From assembly GCA_050743385.1 (NCBI GenBank), contig JBOGFJ010000045.1, positions 1 through 8,565 of the forward strand: a stretch of DNA of 8,565 bases. The letters are read 5' to 3'. The notes under the pieces are model-generated. The model was not told where the DNA came from and did not search any database. It saw only the letters and a program-made list of their open reading frames with translations. Below, one piece after another: positions 1 to 7,273 of this stretch. This DNA is from JACDBD01 sp050743385 (GTDB lineage Bacteria > Actinomycetota > Acidimicrobiia > IMCC26256 > JACDBD01). The stretch's first letter is position 1. Each line of letters begins with the position of its first letter. The position numbers were made by a program, and so were the translations under genes.

Positions 1-2
1 AT

Positions 3-1097
3 GCCGGCCTGCGTGCGGGCGTGGCCGCCGTCGACGCCCGGCGATCGCCTCGCTTCACTCCCTTCGACGGGCTCGTCGGGTCGTCGCCGGCGCGGCGACC
101 GTCGACCGATCATCCGCTCACCCCCACGTCGCTCGAAGACTGGGCCCGGTGCCCGTTCCGCTACCTGCTCGGTCGGGTGCTCCGCCTGCGCGAGGTCGAG
201 CGGCCCGAGGAGACCGAGACGATCAGCCCGCTGGAGCGCGGCTCGCTCATGCACGCCGTGCTCGAAGAGTTCGTCGACGAGGCCGCCCCTCGCACGTCGC
301 CCACCCAGGCGTGGTCGAACGCGGAACGCGAGCTGCTCCTGACCATCGCGGAGCGCCACTGCGACGCGGCCGAGGCCGCGGGCGTCACCGGCCGCCCGCT
401 CCAGTGGCGTCTCGAACGCCGTCGGATTCTCCGCGAGCTCGCGACGGTCCTCGACAGCGACGAGGACGTGAGGGGCGTGCTGGGCGTCGTACCGACGCCG
501 GAAGGGCGGGAAGTCGACTTCGGCTGGTCGGGCACCGAACCGCTCGTCGTCACCCTTCCCGACGGCCGCACCGTCGCCTTTCGCGGTCGCATCGACCGGG
601 TCGACCGGGCACCCGACGGCTCACGCACGGTCGTGTTCGACTACAAGACCGGGAGCCCCGCACGCGACGATCCTCGCGCCGAGCTCCGCGCCGGGCGCCG
701 GCTCCAGCTCCCGGTGTACGGCCTGGCGGTGAGCGAAGCGGCTTCCGACGTGCACGCGTACTACTGGTACCTCGCGACCCCGGGCGCGGAGGGCCTGGCG
801 GGTTACGCCCTCGACGACCAGGCGCTCTCCGAGTTCCACACCGTGCTGGCGACGATTCTCGACGGGGTCGAGGGCGGCGTCTTCCCCGCCTACCCCGGCG
901 AGCCCCGGGGCGACCGCACGGGCCGAGAGACGTGGGAGAACTGCTGCTACTGCCCGTACGACCGCCTGTGCCCGACCGCGCGCGACGACCTCTGGGAGCG
1001 CAAGCGCGACGACCCCGTCGCGGTCGGGTTCCGCGGGCTCGCCGAGCCCGACGACCCCGAGCCCGTCGACGCCGAGCCCGTCGAGGAGGGCCGATGA
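3..1097 (+). CDS. addB: AddB-like PD-(D/E)XK nuclease subunit with Fe-S cluster, C-terminal part (5' end outside window)
   Basis: This is the C-terminal nuclease region of an AddB-type subunit of a helicase-nuclease that resects DNA double-strand breaks for RecA recombination. The frame is open to the left edge, and residues before the GTG at 21 read like the linker after a helicase core, so I treat it as truncated by the window. Numbering from the first full codon, the nuclease has an SPTSLE-like entry with CPFRYLL (C50), GRID (D198), the catalytic FDYKTG (D213, K215) and LQLPVYG (Q235). Near the end, C314, C317 and C323 form C-x2-C-x5-C. Together with C50 this is the four-cysteine iron-sulfur staple known from Bacillus AddB. 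The tail is acidic and Pro/Glu-rich. The stop overlaps the next start (ATGA), so the two subunits are translationally coupled. A RecB-family exonuclease of another subclass (AdnA-like) is the main alternative; the helicase part needed to decide lies outside the window. Confidence 0.85.
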   Translation, partial: AGLRAGVAAVDARRSPRFTPFDGLVGSSPARRPSTDHPLTPTSLEDWARCPFRYLLGRVLRLREVERPEETETISPLERGSLMHAVLEEFVDEAAPRTSPTQAWSNAERELLLTIAERHCDAAEAAGVTGRPLQWRLERRRILRELATVLDSDEDVRGVLGVVPTPEGREVDFGWSGTEPLVVTLPDGRTVAFRGRIDRVDRAPDGSRTVVFDYKTGSPARDDPRAELRAGRRLQLPVYGLAVSEAASDVHAYYWYLATPGAEGLAGYALDDQALSEFHTVLATILDGVEGGVFPAYPGEPRGDRTGRETWENCCYCPYDRLCPTARDDLWERKRDDPVAVGFRGLAEPDDPEPVDAEPVEEGR

Positions 1098-4000
1098 CGG
1101 CGGTCGTCGACCAGGCAGCGCGCGACGAGATCCGCACCGCGCTCGATCGCACGCTCTTCGTCGAGGCCGGCGCGGGCACGGGCAAGACCACCGCCCTGGT
1201 CAGCAGGGTCGTCGCGTTGGTCGCCGCGGGGACGCCGCTGCGGGCGGTGGCTGCGATCACGTTCACGGAGGCAGCGGCTTCCGAGCTCCGCGACCGCATC
1301 CGGCTGGCGCTCGAGCTGGCCGCGGCCGGCTCCACGTCTCCCGCCCTCGACGCCGACGAGCGGGCCCGCTGCGGCGCCGCTCTGCACGAGCTCGACGACG
1401 CCACGCTCTCCACGCTCCATGGTTTCGCCCACCAGCTCCTGGTGGAGCATCCACTCGCCGCCGGGCTGCCGCCCCGCTTCGAGGTCGTCGACGACGTCGA
1501 GGGCGGCATCGCGTTCGAGCAGCGCTGGGCCGACTTCGTCGACCTGCTCGTGGCCGACCCCGACATGGAAGCCACCCTGCTGACGGCGTTCGCGCTCGGG
1601 CTCCGTCTCGACGACCTGCGCGCCGTCGCCCGTGCCTTCCACGAGCACTACGACCGGCTCATGTCCGGCGTCGTCCACCCGGTCCCTGTGCCCGAGCTCG
1701 ACCTCGAGCCGGTGCTGACTCCGCTGCGCGCCGCGCTGGCGCTGACCGACCAGTGCCTCGACGACGGCGACGCCCTCGCCGCCCACCTCGAGAGCCTCGC
1801 CGCCGAGCTCGACGTGCTCGATGCCGCCGCCGACGATCTCGACCGCCTCGACCTCTTGGCCCGCCTGCCCGTGCTCCACCGCAAGATCGGCAAGAAGGGA
1901 AACTGGCGGTGCGACATCGCCGACGTACGGGAGCGGCTGGCGGCCGCCGACGCCGCTGCCGACGACATCCGCACGAGCCTCCGTCGGGCCGTCGTCACCA
2001 CGCTCGTCGCTCGTATCCACGACTTCGCGCTCACGTTCGCGGCGGAGCGCCGCCGCGACGGGCGCCTGGAGTTCCACGACCTGCTGGTGCTCGCACGTGA
2101 GCTCCTGCGCCACCGCGCCGACGTGCGCGCGGCGCTCGCCCGCCGGTTCGCCGTCCTCCTCGTCGACGAGTTCCAGGACACCGACCCGCTCCAGATCGAG
2201 ATCGCAGTGCTGATCGCGACCCGCGACCCGGCCGCGGGCACGAAGCCCTGGCACGAGGTGGCGGTCGAGCCCGGGCGGCTCTTCCTGGTCGGCGACCCCA
2301 AGCAGTCGATCTATCGGTTCCGGCGCGCCGACCTCGGGCTCTACCAACGGGTCGAGCGCGAGCTGCACGACGGGCTCCGGAACCTCGTGCAGAACTTCCG
2401 GTCGGTGCCGGAGATCGTCGACTGGGTCAACCACGTGTTCGAACGGATCTTCGGGGACGCGCCCCCCGACCGCCAGGCCCGGCCGGTGACCTTGCACGCG
2501 CACCGCGAAGCCGTGAGGGGCGAGTGGCCGGCGGTGCACGTGTTCGGCGAGCCCGTAGCCGACACCAAGATCGCCCCCATCCGCGAGCGCGAAGCCGCCG
2601 ACGTCGCCGCGTTGGTGCGCCGGATCAAGGGCGAGGAATGGCTCGTCGTCGACCCGGTCGATCACACCGTCCGACCGTCTCGGTACAGCGACATCGCGCT
2701 GTTGCTCCCCACGCGCACGGCGCTGTCCGACCTCGAGCATGCGCTCGAGCAGGCCGACGTCCCGCTCCGGATCGAGAGCCAGTCGCTCGTCTACGCGACC
2801 GCCGAGGTACGCGACCTCCTCGCGATCCTGGCCGCGCTCGACGATCCCACCGACGAGATCGCGCTCGTCGCCGCGCTCCGCACCCCCGCCTTCGGCTGCT
2901 CCGACGCCGAGCTCGTCGAATACCGGGACGCCGGCGGCCGGTGGGACTACCGCGCAGCCGCCGGGGTCGATCTGCCCGCGACCCATCGCGTGGTCGACGG
3001 TGTCACCGCGCTGCGGGCGTTGCACGAGGCCCGCTGGTGGCAGAGCGTGAGCGAAACGGTCGAGACCGTCGTGCGCGAGCGCGGGCTGTTGGAGCTCGCC
3101 GTCGCCCACCGGCGGCCGCGTGACCACTGGCGCCGAATCCGCTTCCTCCTCGACCAGGCCCGCGCCTACGACGAGCGAGGCGGGATCGGCCTGCGGGGCT
3201 TCGTCGAATGGGCACGCCAGCAGGCCGACGAACGGGCGCGCGCCGTCGAGGTGGTCGTGCCGGAGCCCGACGACGATGCCGTGCGGGTGCTCACCGTGCA
3301 CGGCGCCAAGGGTCTCGAGTTCCCCGTGGTCATCCTGGCGGGGCTCAAGGTCGCCCCGCCGGGCCGGAACCCGGCGGTCCTCTGGACGGCCGGCGGCGGC
3401 TTCGAGGTCGGAGTGGGCACGAAGTCGCGCGGTACGTGGGTCGAGACGCCCGGCTACGACCGTCAGAAGCGGCTCGACACCGCCCTCGACGACGACGAGC
3501 GGCTGCGCCTCCTCTACGTCGCCACCACCCGGGCGCGCGACCACCTCCTCGTGAGCCTGCACCACAAGGAGTCCGACCGGCGCTGCCATGCGGCGCGGCT
3601 CTGGGCGCACCTCGACGGGGCGCCGGCGACCAGGATCGATCCGGCGCCGGAGCTGGTACCCGCCGCCGTCTCCCGCCGAACCGCCTCTCCGGCCGACGGC
3701 GGCGGCAGCCCCGACGCGGGCATCGCCGCCCGAGTCGCCTGGCTCGCCGGACGCGCCGCGGTGTTGGAGCGCGCCGCCCGACCGCCCACGGTTGCCGCCA
3801 CCGCCCTCGCCGCCGTAGCGGCGGGTGACGCCGAGCCCGACCTCGGCCTGCGCAAGGAGGCCGACGCCGACGACGAGCGTCCGTCGTGGCGGCGGGGCCG
3901 TGGCGGCACCGCAGTGGGCCGCGCCGTTCACGGCACGCTCCAGTCGATCGACCTCGCCACCGGAGATGGTCTCGAGGCGACCGCGCTCGCCCAGGCCCGG

Positions 4001-4429
4001 GCCGAAGACATCCCGGGCCACGAGCGGGAGGTGCGCGAGCTCGTGCGGAGCGTGCTCGACGCCCCGGTCGTGCACGCCGCCGTCGCCGGAGGGCGGTTCT
4101 GGCGGGAGGTGCCGGTCGGCGCGCCCGTCGACGGCGTCACGGTCGAGGGGTTCGTCGACCTCCTCGTCGACACGCCGGCCGGTCTCGTAGTCGTCGATTA
4201 CAAGACCGACCGTGCTCACGATGACGCCGAGCTCGACGCCCTCATGGTGAAGTACCGCGTACAAGGCGCCGCCTACGCGCTCGCGCTCGAGCGCGCCCTG
4301 GGCACGCCGGTGGCGAGATGTGTGTTCGTATTCGCGCGCCGCGGCTCCGTGGCCGCCGAGCGCGAGATCGCCCACCTGCCGGCGGCGGTCGTAGAGGTGG
4401 AGGCACTGGTGCGCGCGGGCGGGTCGTGA
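1094..4429 (+). CDS. addA: AddA/RecB-like UvrD-family helicase-nuclease
   Basis: This 1111-residue protein is the motor and second nuclease of a double-strand-break resection complex. All superfamily 1A helicase motifs are visible: Walker A AGAGTGKTT (K31), ITFTE (55-59), STLHGF (106-111), Walker B VDEFQD (D358, E359), GDPKQSIYRFR (400-410), QNFRS (433-437), VRVLTVHGAKGLEF (730-743) and LYVATTRARD (807-816). The C-terminal PD-(D/E)XK nuclease has GRAVH, GFVD (D1022) and VVDYKTD (D1035, K1037), followed by YRVQGAAYALAL, and lacks the Fe-S cysteines of its partner. The start is the ATG at 1094, which overlaps the upstream stop by 4 bases and has GAGGAGGG just before it (1083-1090). The same frame is open further upstream but only as Arg/Pro-rich shadow. 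Both helicase and nuclease sites look intact, as in AddA of AddAB. It is somewhat shorter than Bacillus AddA. RecB-like or AdnB-like naming is possible, since naming differs between lineages. Confidence 0.92.
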   Translation: MTAVVDQAARDEIRTALDRTLFVEAGAGTGKTTALVSRVVALVAAGTPLRAVAAITFTEAAASELRDRIRLALELAAAGSTSPALDADERARCGAALHELDDATLSTLHGFAHQLLVEHPLAAGLPPRFEVVDDVEGGIAFEQRWADFVDLLVADPDMEATLLTAFALGLRLDDLRAVARAFHEHYDRLMSGVVHPVPVPELDLEPVLTPLRAALALTDQCLDDGDALAAHLESLAAELDVLDAAADDLDRLDLLARLPVLHRKIGKKGNWRCDIADVRERLAAADAAADDIRTSLRRAVVTTLVARIHDFALTFAAERRRDGRLEFHDLLVLARELLRHRADVRAALARRFAVLLVDEFQDTDPLQIEIAVLIATRDPAAGTKPWHEVAVEPGRLFLVGDPKQSIYRFRRADLGLYQRVERELHDGLRNLVQNFRSVPEIVDWVNHVFERIFGDAPPDRQARPVTLHAHREAVRGEWPAVHVFGEPVADTKIAPIREREAADVAALVRRIKGEEWLVVDPVDHTVRPSRYSDIALLLPTRTALSDLEHALEQADVPLRIESQSLVYATAEVRDLLAILAALDDPTDEIALVAALRTPAFGCSDAELVEYRDAGGRWDYRAAAGVDLPATHRVVDGVTALRALHEARWWQSVSETVETVVRERGLLELAVAHRRPRDHWRRIRFLLDQARAYDERGGIGLRGFVEWARQQADERARAVEVVVPEPDDDAVRVLTVHGAKGLEFPVVILAGLKVAPPGRNPAVLWTAGGGFEVGVGTKSRGTWVETPGYDRQKRLDTALDDDERLRLLYVATTRARDHLLVSLHHKESDRRCHAARLWAHLDGAPATRIDPAPELVPAAVSRRTASPADGGGSPDAGIAARVAWLAGRAAVLERAARPPTVAATALAAVAAGDAEPDLGLRKEADADDERPSWRRGRGGTAVGRAVHGTLQSIDLATGDGLEATALAQARAEDIPGHEREVRELVRSVLDAPVVHAAVAGGRFWREVPVGAPVDGVTVEGFVDLLVDTPAGLVVVDYKTDRAHDDAELDALMVKYRVQGAAYALALERALGTPVARCVFVFARRGSVAAEREIAHLPAAVVEVEALVRAGGS

Positions 4430-5502
4430 CGGTCGACGCGCTCGAGCTGCGGCGCGTCGTGTTGCCCCTGGTGGCGCCGTTCCGCACCGCCACCGGCACG
4501 CACACGACCGTCGAGAAGCTCCTCGTACGGGCGATCACGCCCGACGTCGCCGGGTGGGGCGAGTGCCCGATCGGCCTCGGGCCAGGCTCGCTCGACGACG
4601 TCGACACAGTATGGAGGGCTTTGCGCGCCGGGCCAGTCGACCCGAGCTCACTCCCCGCTCCGGCGGTGGCAGCAATCGAAACCGCACTGCTCGACGCCGA
4701 GCTACGCGCCAGTGGGAAGTCGCTGGCGTCGCATCTTGGTGCGGTCCGCGACGCCGTCGACGCCGGCGTCGCCATCGGGATCGCACCGTCCATCGACGAC
4801 GTCCTCGACGAGGTGGCGCAACGAGTGGCGGAGGGCTACGGGCGGGTGAAGCTCAAGATCGAGCCCGGCTGGGACCTCCAGCCGGTGGCGGCGGTGCGCG
4901 AGCGCTTCGGTGACGACGTCGCCCTCCACGTCGACGGCAACGGCGCCTATCGGATCGGCGACGCCGGGCACCTCGCCCGCCTCGACCGCTTCGGCCTCCT
5001 GATGCTGGAGCAGCCGCTGCCGGTCGACGACCTCGAAGGCCATGCCGAGCTGGCGGGGCGCGTCCGCACGCCCATCTGCCTCGACGAGTCGATCAGGTCG
5101 GAGGCCGATCTCGAAGCGGCCCTCGCCATGGGCGCCTGCTCGATCGTGAACGTGAAACCCGCCCGCCTCGGCGGGCTGCGGCCAGCGGTGCGCGTGCACG
5201 ACCGCTGCGTCGAGCGCGACGTCCCGGTGTGGTGCGGCGGGATGCTCGAGACGGGCGTGGGGCGCGCCGCCAACGTCGCCCTGGCGGCGCTGCCCGGCTT
5301 CACGCTGCCCGGCGACCTCTCCGCGTCTGACCGCTATTTCGAGACCGACCTCACCGCTCCGTTCGTGCTCGACGAAGGGCGCCTGGTCGTGCCCGACGGC
5401 CCGGGGATCGGCGTCGAGCCCCGGCGCGACGTGCTCGACGCGCTCACCGTCGCCACCGATGCGGCCCCGCCGCCATGGCAGGTGCCGGAAACCCGGCGCT
5501 GA
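4426..5502 (+). CDS. menC: o-Succinylbenzoate synthase (MenC) of the enolase superfamily
   Basis: This 358-residue cytoplasmic enzyme most likely dehydrates SHCHC to o-succinylbenzoate in menaquinone synthesis. It has the muconate-lactonizing-enzyme layout: an N-terminal capping domain (VVLPLVAPFRTATGTHTTVEK region) and a barrel with the catalytic KxK motif VKLKIEPGW (K142, K144). Metal ligands are D170 (in DGNGAY), E195 (in LEQP) and D220 (in LDES), and the opposite lysine is K244 in NVKPARLGG. CGGMLETGVGRA is typical of the OSBS/N-succinylamino-acid-racemase subfamily. The GTG at 4426 overlaps the helicase stop by 4 bases (GTGA). The frame upstream of it is non-homologous Arg/Gly-rich sequence, so this start is preferred. 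No good Shine-Dalgarno lies at normal distance, which fits translational coupling. No other men gene is in the window. Members of this subfamily can be OSBS, racemase or both, and sequence alone does not separate them. Menaquinone synthesis is the default for an actinobacterium. Confidence 0.88.
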   Translation: MTVDALELRRVVLPLVAPFRTATGTHTTVEKLLVRAITPDVAGWGECPIGLGPGSLDDVDTVWRALRAGPVDPSSLPAPAVAAIETALLDAELRASGKSLASHLGAVRDAVDAGVAIGIAPSIDDVLDEVAQRVAEGYGRVKLKIEPGWDLQPVAAVRERFGDDVALHVDGNGAYRIGDAGHLARLDRFGLLMLEQPLPVDDLEGHAELAGRVRTPICLDESIRSEADLEAALAMGACSIVNVKPARLGGLRPAVRVHDRCVERDVPVWCGGMLETGVGRAANVALAALPGFTLPGDLSASDRYFETDLTAPFVLDEGRLVVPDGPGIGVEPRRDVLDALTVATDAAPPPWQVPETRR

Positions 5503-5516
5503 CTCTCGTGTCCTGC

Positions 5517-5533
5517 AGTGCGCATGAAGCACT
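5517..5533 (+). terminator. Weak hairpin downstream of menC
   Basis: Perfect 5-bp inverted repeat AGTGC/GCACT with a 7-nt loop, starting 15 bases after the menC stop. It can be extended outwards by a few pairs across a 2-nt bulge. There is no T-tract, so intrinsic termination is uncertain. It is the only stem-loop I see between menC and the next gene. Confidence 0.2.
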
Positions 5534-5586
5534 CTGCGATGGTTCTCGAGGCGGCGTTCCATCCCGACCTGCTCGTGCGCGTCCCC

Positions 5587-5592
5587 TAGGGT
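5587..5592 (+). promoter_or_regulatory. Possible -10 box (TAGGGT) for the universal stress protein gene
   Basis: TAGGGT fits the actinobacterial TANNNT -10 pattern and lies 27 bases before the TTG start. Transcription would begin shortly before the ribosome binding site. No convincing -35 hexamer is present at 16-19 bases upstream (the sequence there is CGACCT-like), so this is a weak call from position and motif only. Confidence 0.25.
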
Positions 5593-5607
5593 CGGACGGC
5601 CGACAAC

Positions 5608-5613
5608 GGGAGG
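5608..5613 (+). promoter_or_regulatory. Ribosome binding site deciding the TTG start
   Basis: GGGAGG with a 6-base spacer to the TTG at 5620. It is the strongest purine run in the gap and fixes the rare TTG as start. In-frame GTG codons a few residues later are too close to be served by it. Confidence 0.65.
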
Positions 5614-5619
5614 AACGAC

Positions 5620-6063
5620 TTGACCGGCGAGGTGGTGACGGTTGGTGTCGACGCATCGGAGGGGTCGGTCCGCGCGCTCCGATGGGCGTTGCGGGAAGCC
5701 CGCCTCCGAGGCGCCCGGCTCCGGGCGGTGCTGGCGTGGTCGTACCTCGACCAGCCGAAGGGGAGCTTCGACCCCGCGTACGGTGAAGACGACGCTCGCG
5801 GCCAGCTCGACGAGGCGCTCGCACTGGTGGCGGGTGGCGCCGACGACGTCGAGATCGATCCCGTGCTCGTCAACGACCTCCCCGCTCGCGCCCTGCTCGC
5901 TGCCGCGCGCGATGCCGACCTCCTCGTGGTCGGCTCTCGCGGCCTCGGCGGCTTCAAAGGATTGCTCCTCGGCTCGGTAAGCCAGCAGGTCGTGCAGCAC
6001 GCGCCCTGCCCGGTCGTCGTCGTGCCGGGCGACGAACGACCCGCCTCGCGCCGGGAGCCGTGA
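5620..6063 (+). CDS. Universal stress protein (UspA family), ATP-binding type
   Basis: This is a single-domain 147-residue cytoplasmic universal stress protein. The first strand is VVTVGVDASEGSVRALRWAL, with the conserved nucleotide-contacting Asp at residue 11. The C-terminal loop is G105-S-R-G108, nine residues, then G118-S119, exactly the G-2x-G-9x-G-(S/T) ATP-binding signature of the MJ0577 class. It is followed by QQVVQHAPCPVVVV, the usual last strand. The length is normal for one Usp domain. The start is TTG, supported by GGGAGG six bases upstream; upstream codons in the frame give no homologous sequence. It stands alone, 117 bases after menC and 139 bases before the phosphate-binding protein gene. 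Family members act as ATP- or cAMP-binding regulators in starvation or dormancy; the partner of this one cannot be read from sequence. Confidence 0.9.
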   Translation: MTGEVVTVGVDASEGSVRALRWALREARLRGARLRAVLAWSYLDQPKGSFDPAYGEDDARGQLDEALALVAGGADDVEIDPVLVNDLPARALLAAARDADLLVVGSRGLGGFKGLLLGSVSQQVVQHAPCPVVVVPGDERPASRREP

Positions 6064-6087
6064 TACCGCCGCCCTCGTGAGGCGAGT

Positions 6088-6120
6088 GTTGCTGCGACGT
6101 TCACCTCCAGTTCAGGCCCT
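6088..6120 (+). promoter_or_regulatory. Candidate PHO box (PhoP operator) upstream of pstS
   Basis: Two adjacent 11-base direct repeat units, GTTCACCTCCA (6099-6109) and GTTCAGGCCCT (6110-6120), share GTTCA at exact 11-base spacing. A degenerate third unit, GTTGCTGCGAC (6088-6098), precedes them. The PhoP operator of Streptomyces is built from tandem 11-nt units with a GTTCACC-like core, so motif, period and position before a phosphate-binding protein gene all agree. It ends 82 bases before the ATG and directly upstream of a possible -35. The inference is activation of the gene by PhoR-PhoP in phosphate limitation. Confidence 0.6.
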
Positions 6121-6126
6121 CGCGGG

Positions 6127-6153
6127 TTGAGCGCCACGCGCGGCTCGTACGGT
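6127..6153 (+). promoter_or_regulatory. Possible pstS promoter
   Basis: TTGAGC (6127-6132) and TACGGT (6148-6153), separated by 15 bases. The spacer is short and the -35 poor, as expected for an activator-dependent promoter. The PHO-box repeat ends 6 bases before the -35, a suitable place for an activator touching RNA polymerase. The predicted leader would be about 40 nt and contains the GAGGGAGG ribosome binding site. Confidence 0.35.
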
Positions 6154-6187
6154 CCGGCCGTTCGAAGCACCGATCGCGTTCGCTCCA

Positions 6188-6195
6188 GAGGGAGG
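6188..6195 (+). promoter_or_regulatory. Ribosome binding site of pstS
   Basis: GAGGGAGG with a 7-base spacer to the ATG at 6203. It favours this ATG over the second ATG at 6209 (the protein begins Met-Ser-Met). Confidence 0.65.
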
Positions 6196-6202
6196 CACTT
6201 CC

Positions 6203-7258
6203 ATGTCGATGCTCGGCAGTCCGCGGCTGCTCGCCGTCTCGGCGATGACGGCGACACTCGCGCTCGCGCTCGCGCTGACCGCCCCCGCGACCGCCGCCGG
6301 CGGCGACCTCGCGGGGGACGTGAACGTCTCGGGCTCGTCGACCGTGGAGCCGATCACGTCTCTCGCCGCCGAGCTCTTCTCGGGGGCGAACCCCGACGTG
6401 TCGGTGCGCGTCGACGGGCCCGGCACCGGCGACGGCTTCCAGCTGTTCTGCGGCGGCGAGACCGACATCTCCGACGCCTCCCGGCCGATCGAGGAAGAGG
6501 AGGTCGGGGTGTGCGAAGCGAACGGCGTCGAGTACACCGAGCTCCAGGTTGCGATCGACGGCCTGACGATCGTCGCCAACGAGGAGAGTGACATCGAGTG
6601 CATGGACTTCCAGCAGATCTATGCGCTGTTCGGCCCCGAGTCGGGCAACAGCCTCGCGAGCGCCCAGGCGCTGGCCCAGGAGCTCGGGAGCGCGAACGAG
6701 CCGCTCCCGGAGGGTGACGTCACCAAGTTCACGCCGGGCCCCGAGTCGGGCACGTACGACTCGTTCATCGAGATCTCCTACGAGAGCATCATGCAAACGC
6801 GCCTCGCAGCTGGCGCCATCCCCGCCGACAGGGTCGGCACCAACGACGAGGGCGAGGAGGAGGTCACGGAGCCGCTCGTCTCCAACGGGCAGTTCCCCAA
6901 CGACAACGACATCGTGCAGCGGGTCGAGGGCTCGAGCGACGGGATCGGGTTCTTCGGGTTCGCCTTCTACGCGCAGAACCGGAAGGACCTGAAGGCGGTG
7001 GCCGTCTACGACGCCGAGACGGGCAAGTGCGTCGAGCCCAGCCGGAAGACGATCCAGCGCGGCACGTACCCGATCTCGCGGCCACTGTTCATCTACCCCA
7101 ACAATGCGAAGGCGACGGACAACGCGGCCGTGAAGGCGTTCGTCGACTTCTACATGACGCCGGAGAACCTCACCGAGGTGGTGACGGAGTCGGGCTACGT
7201 GCCGATGTCCAAGGCCGACCGCCAAGCCAGCATCGACACCTGGGAAAACGCCGGGTAG
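6203..7258 (+). CDS. pstS: Secreted phosphate-binding protein, PstS/SphX-like
   Basis: This 351-residue extracytoplasmic solute-binding protein should capture phosphate for a Pst ABC transporter. Residues 1-31 are a Sec signal peptide (single Arg8, Ala/Leu-rich core) with an Ala-Thr-Ala cleavage site. There is no lipobox; the first cysteine is C83. Ligand-loop motifs are GSSTVEP (44-50), GPGTGDGFQLFCGGETDISDASRPI (starting at 72), the DGLTIVAN segment (from 119), PGPESGTYDSF (178-188) and IGFFGFAFY (248-256), then a YPISRPLFIYPN stretch near the end. This pattern is that of the SphX/PstS branch seen in cyanobacteria and some actinobacteria. Four cysteines (83, 104, 133, 276) could form two disulfides. 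The stretch 143-177, where relatives often have a Trp-Asn motif, is divergent. The gene has its own PHO-box-like operator. The next gene starts 15 bases later and is not pstC, so the permease must be elsewhere. Binding of another oxyanion is possible but less likely. Confidence 0.88.
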   Translation: MSMLGSPRLLAVSAMTATLALALALTAPATAAGGDLAGDVNVSGSSTVEPITSLAAELFSGANPDVSVRVDGPGTGDGFQLFCGGETDISDASRPIEEEEVGVCEANGVEYTELQVAIDGLTIVANEESDIECMDFQQIYALFGPESGNSLASAQALAQELGSANEPLPEGDVTKFTPGPESGTYDSFIEISYESIMQTRLAAGAIPADRVGTNDEGEEEVTEPLVSNGQFPNDNDIVQRVEGSSDGIGFFGFAFYAQNRKDLKAVAVYDAETGKCVEPSRKTIQRGTYPISRPLFIYPNNAKATDNAAVKAFVDFYMTPENLTEVVTESGYVPMSKADRQASIDTWENAG

Positions 7259-7261
7259 CCG

Positions 7262-7267
7262 TAGTGT
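7262..7267 (+). promoter_or_regulatory. -10 box (TAGTGT) for leaderless transcription of the Kelch gene
   Basis: TAGTGT fits TANNNT and ends 6 bases before the GTG start, the spacing expected if transcription begins at the start codon itself. No Shine-Dalgarno of quality precedes the GTG. TCGACA at 7233-7238 resembles a -35, but the 23-base spacer is too long. The box sits just after the pstS stop. Confidence 0.4.
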
Positions 7268-7273
7268 GGGTGC

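Noticed and set aside
1..342. ATG-initiated frame at the first base
   Set aside because: Its translation is Arg/Ser/Pro-rich shadow sequence; the overlapping frame starting at base 3 contains the nuclease.
149..1093. Upstream extension of the helicase frame
   Set aside because: Residues before the ATG at 1094 are Arg/Pro/Gly-rich and overlap the nuclease gene. The ATGA overlap with a strong ribosome binding site marks the true start.
947..4375. Minus-strand open frame of 1142 codons opposite the helicase gene
   Set aside because: It is a shadow of high third-position GC. The plus strand carries all helicase and nuclease motifs, while this translation is low-complexity and has no recognisable domain.
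6070..6084. CGCC/GGCG hairpin after the universal stress protein gene as terminator
   Set aside because: Only 4 pairs with a 7-nt loop and no real T-tract; not distinguishable from background at this GC content.
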